A stretch of DNA of 7,199 bases. It comes from an uncultured Acetobacter sp. Its GTDB lineage: Bacteria > Pseudomonadota > Alphaproteobacteria > Acetobacterales > Acetobacteraceae. Location of the stretch: positions 1 to 7,199 of the forward strand of contig CALCDN010000171.1 of assembly GCA_937900755.1 (NCBI GenBank). Reading direction: 5' to 3'. Shown in pieces: positions 4,899 through 7,199 of this stretch (position 1 is the stretch's first letter; every line of letters begins with the position of its first letter). A program made the position numbers and the translations under genes. The notes beneath the pieces are model-generated. The model worked only from the letters and a program-made list of their open reading frames with translations, was not told the origin of the DNA and did not search any database.

Positions 4899-6287
4899 AT
4901 GACGCCCCCACAGCAGCAGCCCCCGTCCAGCCAGTCCACCCTGCCCGACGGGTTGCAGGGTTCGGCCAGAAACTGGGCCATGCTGGCGGTGTCCCTGTCT
5001 GTTTTTCTGGCACTGCTGGACTACGCCATTGCCAATGTGGCCCTGCCCGACATTGCGCGCGACCTCAGGGCGTCCTCCTCCTCTTCCATCTGGATTGTCA
5101 ATGCGTACCAGATGGCCAGCCTGGTTTCGCTGCTGCCCCTGGCGGCCCTTGGTAGTCGCGTGGGGTTTGCGCGGCTGTGCCGGGCGGGTATCGTGCTTTT
5201 CATGGCGGCCTCGCTCCTGTGCGCCACGGCGACCAGCCTGCCTGTTCTGGCGGGGGCGCGGGTGTTGCAAGGTATTGGCGGGGCCTGCATCATGAGCGTG
5301 AATATCGCGCTGGTGCGCTTTATTTACCCCCAGGCCGAAATCGGGCGCGGCATGGCGCTTAACGGGCTTGTTGTCGCACTTGGCGTGGCTTTGGGGCCAA
5401 CGGCTGCCGCGGGAATTCTCACCTTTGCATCCTGGCCGTGGCTGTTCTGGATCAACCTGCCTTTGGGGGCCGCAGCCCTTGGCATGGCGTTTTATGCCCT
5501 GCCCAACACCCCGCGCGCGCCCCACATGCCCGATGTTACCGGCAGCGCGCTGTGCGTTGTGGCCTTTGGGGCCTGCGTTATGGGGGGGGATGGCCTGGCC
5601 CATGCCCAGAACTGGGTTGCCTCGGCGCTGCTGCTGGCCTGCGGGCTTATGGCGGGGGCATGGCTGGTGCGGCGCGAGGCGCATCTGGCCCAGCCGATCC
5701 TGCCGGTGGACCTTTTGCGGCGGCCCGATTTTGTCGTGGCGTTCACCACCGGGTTCTGTGGATTTATTGCGTCCAATTTCTATATCGTTTCCATGCCTTT
5801 TACCTTGCATGACGCACTGGGCCTGAGTTCGGCCCAGACCGGGCTGCTGATTACGCCATGGCCTATCGGCATCATGCTTTCGGCTCCGGTTATCCGCCGG
5901 GTGGCGGACCGTATTTCCGCTGGAGTGCTTTCCTCCATCGGGTTGGGGTTGACGGCCTCGGGCTTTTTCCTGCTCTGGCAACTGCCCAGCCACCCTGCCC
6001 TGTGGGACATTGCCTGGCGCACAGGCCTTGCCGGGTGGGGGTTCGGGTGTTTTCAGCCTCCCAACAACAGGGCGATGATGGTGGCCGCCCCCATGCACAG
6101 GGCCGGTGGGGCCAGTGGCATGGTGCAGGTGGCCCGTCAGGCCGGGCAGACGGTGGGAGCCATGGGGGTTGCCGCCTTTTTTACCTTTTGGGCCGCAGGG
6201 GCCAACCGCGAGTGCCTGTTGGTGGCGGGCTGCGTGGCCCTGTTCGCGGCCTTGCTCAGTGCAAGCCGCCTGCTGGTCAGGCGTTGA
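4899..6287 (+). CDS. MFS transporter, DHA2 (EmrB/QacA-like) drug:proton antiporter family
   Basis: A 462-residue integral inner-membrane protein. I count about 14 hydrophobic helices (roughly 27-47, 64-85, 94-112, 116-137, 152-172, 180-201, 214-230, 238-256, 278-299, 314-332, 342-361, 369-388, 418-434, 439-457), the layout of the DHA2 branch. Family signatures are LDYAIANVALPDIARDL (40-56, helix 1, with the conserved Asp41), ARVLQGIGGA (120-129, motif B with Arg121) and GPTAAAG then WLFWINLPLG (motif C region, 166-190). The motif A loop between helices 2 and 3 is degenerate (GSRVGFAR, without the usual Asp). The start at 4899 has AGGAG at 4881-4885, a slightly long 13-nt spacing. Relatives export drugs, dyes or metabolites using the proton gradient; the substrate cannot be read from sequence. 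A candidate promoter lies in the 109-nt gap after der, and the next gene is only 42 nt downstream. Confidence 0.88.
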   Translation: MTPPQQQPPSSQSTLPDGLQGSARNWAMLAVSLSVFLALLDYAIANVALPDIARDLRASSSSSIWIVNAYQMASLVSLLPLAALGSRVGFARLCRAGIVLFMAASLLCATATSLPVLAGARVLQGIGGACIMSVNIALVRFIYPQAEIGRGMALNGLVVALGVALGPTAAAGILTFASWPWLFWINLPLGAAALGMAFYALPNTPRAPHMPDVTGSALCVVAFGACVMGGDGLAHAQNWVASALLLACGLMAGAWLVRREAHLAQPILPVDLLRRPDFVVAFTTGFCGFIASNFYIVSMPFTLHDALGLSSAQTGLLITPWPIGIMLSAPVIRRVADRISAGVLSSIGLGLTASGFFLLWQLPSHPALWDIAWRTGLAGWGFGCFQPPNNRAMMVAAPMHRAGGASGMVQVARQAGQTVGAMGVAAFFTFWAAGANRECLLVAGCVALFAALLSASRLLVRR

Positions 6288-6329
6288 CCCGGTGCGTCCA
6301 AGGGGCGGCGCAGGGAAGGGGAGCGTGGG

Positions 6330-7199
6330 ATGAGGACATGCCTTGTCTACCGGGACAGAATTTTGCCGGTTTCCGAACAGGCGTTCATGCGCAGGCAGTA
6401 CATGGCCTTCAGCCAGCTTCGTCCATATTGGGTGGGTTGCCACCGCGATAACCCTCCGGCGGATCTGGCCCGCACCCTGCGGATTATTGGCGAGGGCTCG
6501 GTGCTGGGGCCGCTGCGCCGTCTTGCGTTCAGGCAGATGGGGTGGGGTGCGGGCCACGCCGTGGCGGATCTGGCGCCTGTTGTGGTGCATGCCCAGTTTG
6601 GCCGTGGGGGAGCACTGGCGCTCCCCATGGCCCAGCAGTTGGGCCTGCCGCTGGTGGTCACGTTCCATGGAGGGGACGCCTTCAAGGACAGGCATTACGG
6701 GAACCACTTCCCTCCCCCCATTTTCCAGCGCCGGTGGCAGGCGTTGCGGGACTATGCGGCGCTGTTTGTGTGCGTGTCCGATGGGGTGCGTGACAAGCTG
6801 CTGGAGCGCGGCGCGCCAGCCCACAAGCTGGAGGTGCTTACCATTGGCACGGAGGATACGGCCCTTGCCCGTGGGCCGTTTGACCGGCTGGTGTTTGCCG
6901 GACGCTTCGTGGAAAAAAAGGGGCTGCCTGTTCTGCTGGACGCCCTGCACATTCTGGCGGCGCAGGGGATAACCCCCCCCGTGGTGCTGGCCGGGGATGG
7001 TCCGCTGCGCCCGGCCATGGAACGGCGTGCCGTGGGGCTTACGCATGTGTGTTTTACAGGCTGGTTGGGTGCAAGGCCGCTGCGCCAGCAGCTTGAGCAT
7101 GCAGTAGCACTGGTTGTGCCCAGTGTGCGTGCGGCGGGGGGGGACCGGGAGGGCCTGCCCAGTGTTGCGGCCGAAGCCATGATGTGTGGCGTGCCGGTC
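6330..7199 (+). CDS. Glycosyltransferase family 4, 3' end beyond the window
   Basis: From ATG 6330 the frame stays open for 290 codons to the right edge, so the C-terminus is missing (relatives are usually 370-410 residues). AAGGGGAG at 6316-6323, 6 nt upstream, is a good ribosome site. The N-terminal domain carries HAQFGRGG (87-94) and TFHGGDAF (111-118), as in exopolysaccharide or colanic-acid-type transferases. The C-terminal GT-B domain has FAGRFVEKKGLPVLLDAL (189-206, with Arg192 and Lys197 for donor phosphates), AGDGPLR (221-227) and the catalytic E-x7-E motif in REGLPSVAAEAM (Glu274, Glu282). It transfers a sugar from a nucleotide donor with retention of configuration, probably in exopolysaccharide or lipopolysaccharide assembly at the cytoplasmic membrane face. 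The gene contains three homopolymer runs: A7 at 6913-6919, C8 at 6973-6980 and G8 at 7136-7143. All are in frame in this copy. It follows the MFS gene by 42 nt and may share its transcript. Confidence 0.92.
   Translation, partial: MRTCLVYRDRILPVSEQAFMRRQYMAFSQLRPYWVGCHRDNPPADLARTLRIIGEGSVLGPLRRLAFRQMGWGAGHAVADLAPVVVHAQFGRGGALALPMAQQLGLPLVVTFHGGDAFKDRHYGNHFPPPIFQRRWQALRDYAALFVCVSDGVRDKLLERGAPAHKLEVLTIGTEDTALARGPFDRLVFAGRFVEKKGLPVLLDALHILAAQGITPPVVLAGDGPLRPAMERRAVGLTHVCFTGWLGARPLRQQLEHAVALVVPSVRAAGGDREGLPSVAAEAMMCGVPV

Noticed and set aside
3317..4981. A 554-codon open frame on the minus strand opposite der
   Set aside because: It lies opposite a gene with all GTPase motifs, has no recognisable domain, and fits an antisense shadow of GC-rich coding.
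4800..7100. A 766-codon open frame on the minus strand opposite the MFS and glycosyltransferase genes
   Set aside because: It is low-complexity in Pro, Gly, Arg, Gln and His with no domain signatures, and lies opposite two clear genes. Codon bias in GC-rich coding DNA often keeps the antisense frame open.

Overview
This 7.2 kb window is GC-rich (low-to-mid 60s per cent by eye) bacterial chromosome. Its proteins read most like those of acetic acid bacteria (Acetobacteraceae, for example Komagataeibacter or Gluconacetobacter). That assignment rests on protein recognition and base composition and was not checked by a search. The content is mostly envelope-biogenesis and housekeeping genes, with two glycosyltransferases cut by the window edges. 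I see no transposon, CRISPR array, tRNA, rRNA or phage gene.

Layout. (1) Positions 1-546, minus strand: the first 182 residues of a heptosyltransferase-like family 9 glycosyltransferase, running off the left edge. (2) Positions 547-713: a divergent intergenic region with a candidate minus-strand promoter very close to the glycosyltransferase start. (3) Positions 714-1103, plus strand: a small secreted protein of unknown function, ending in a hairpin terminator that contains its own stop codon. (4) Positions 1260-4789: a tightly packed plus-strand set, a YfgM-like membrane-anchored TPR protein, the BamB outer-membrane assembly lipoprotein, and the double GTPase Der. The YfgM-BamB gap is 4 nt, and der starts inside the end of bamB. 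(5) Positions 4899-6287: a DHA2-type (14-helix) MFS transporter with its own candidate promoter. (6) Positions 6330-7199: a family 4 glycosyltransferase, open at the right edge.

How the genes work together. The yfgM-bamB-der order matches the well-known E. coli neighbourhood (hisS-yfgM-bamB-der). It links protein export at the inner membrane (YfgM), beta-barrel insertion in the outer membrane (BamB) and 50S ribosome maturation (Der). The small secreted protein sits where hisS might be expected. The flanking glycosyltransferases probably act in lipopolysaccharide or exopolysaccharide synthesis. The MFS gene precedes the second of these by only 42 nt and may be cotranscribed with it.

The most notable observations are: a twin-arginine-like motif in the BamB lipoprotein signal; a cluster of homopolymer tracts (A7, C8, G8) in the family 4 glycosyltransferase; a terminator whose loop holds the stop codon of the gene before it; and a perfect dyad placed between the candidate -35 and -10 boxes of the MFS promoter. 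I did not find a clearly new biological system.
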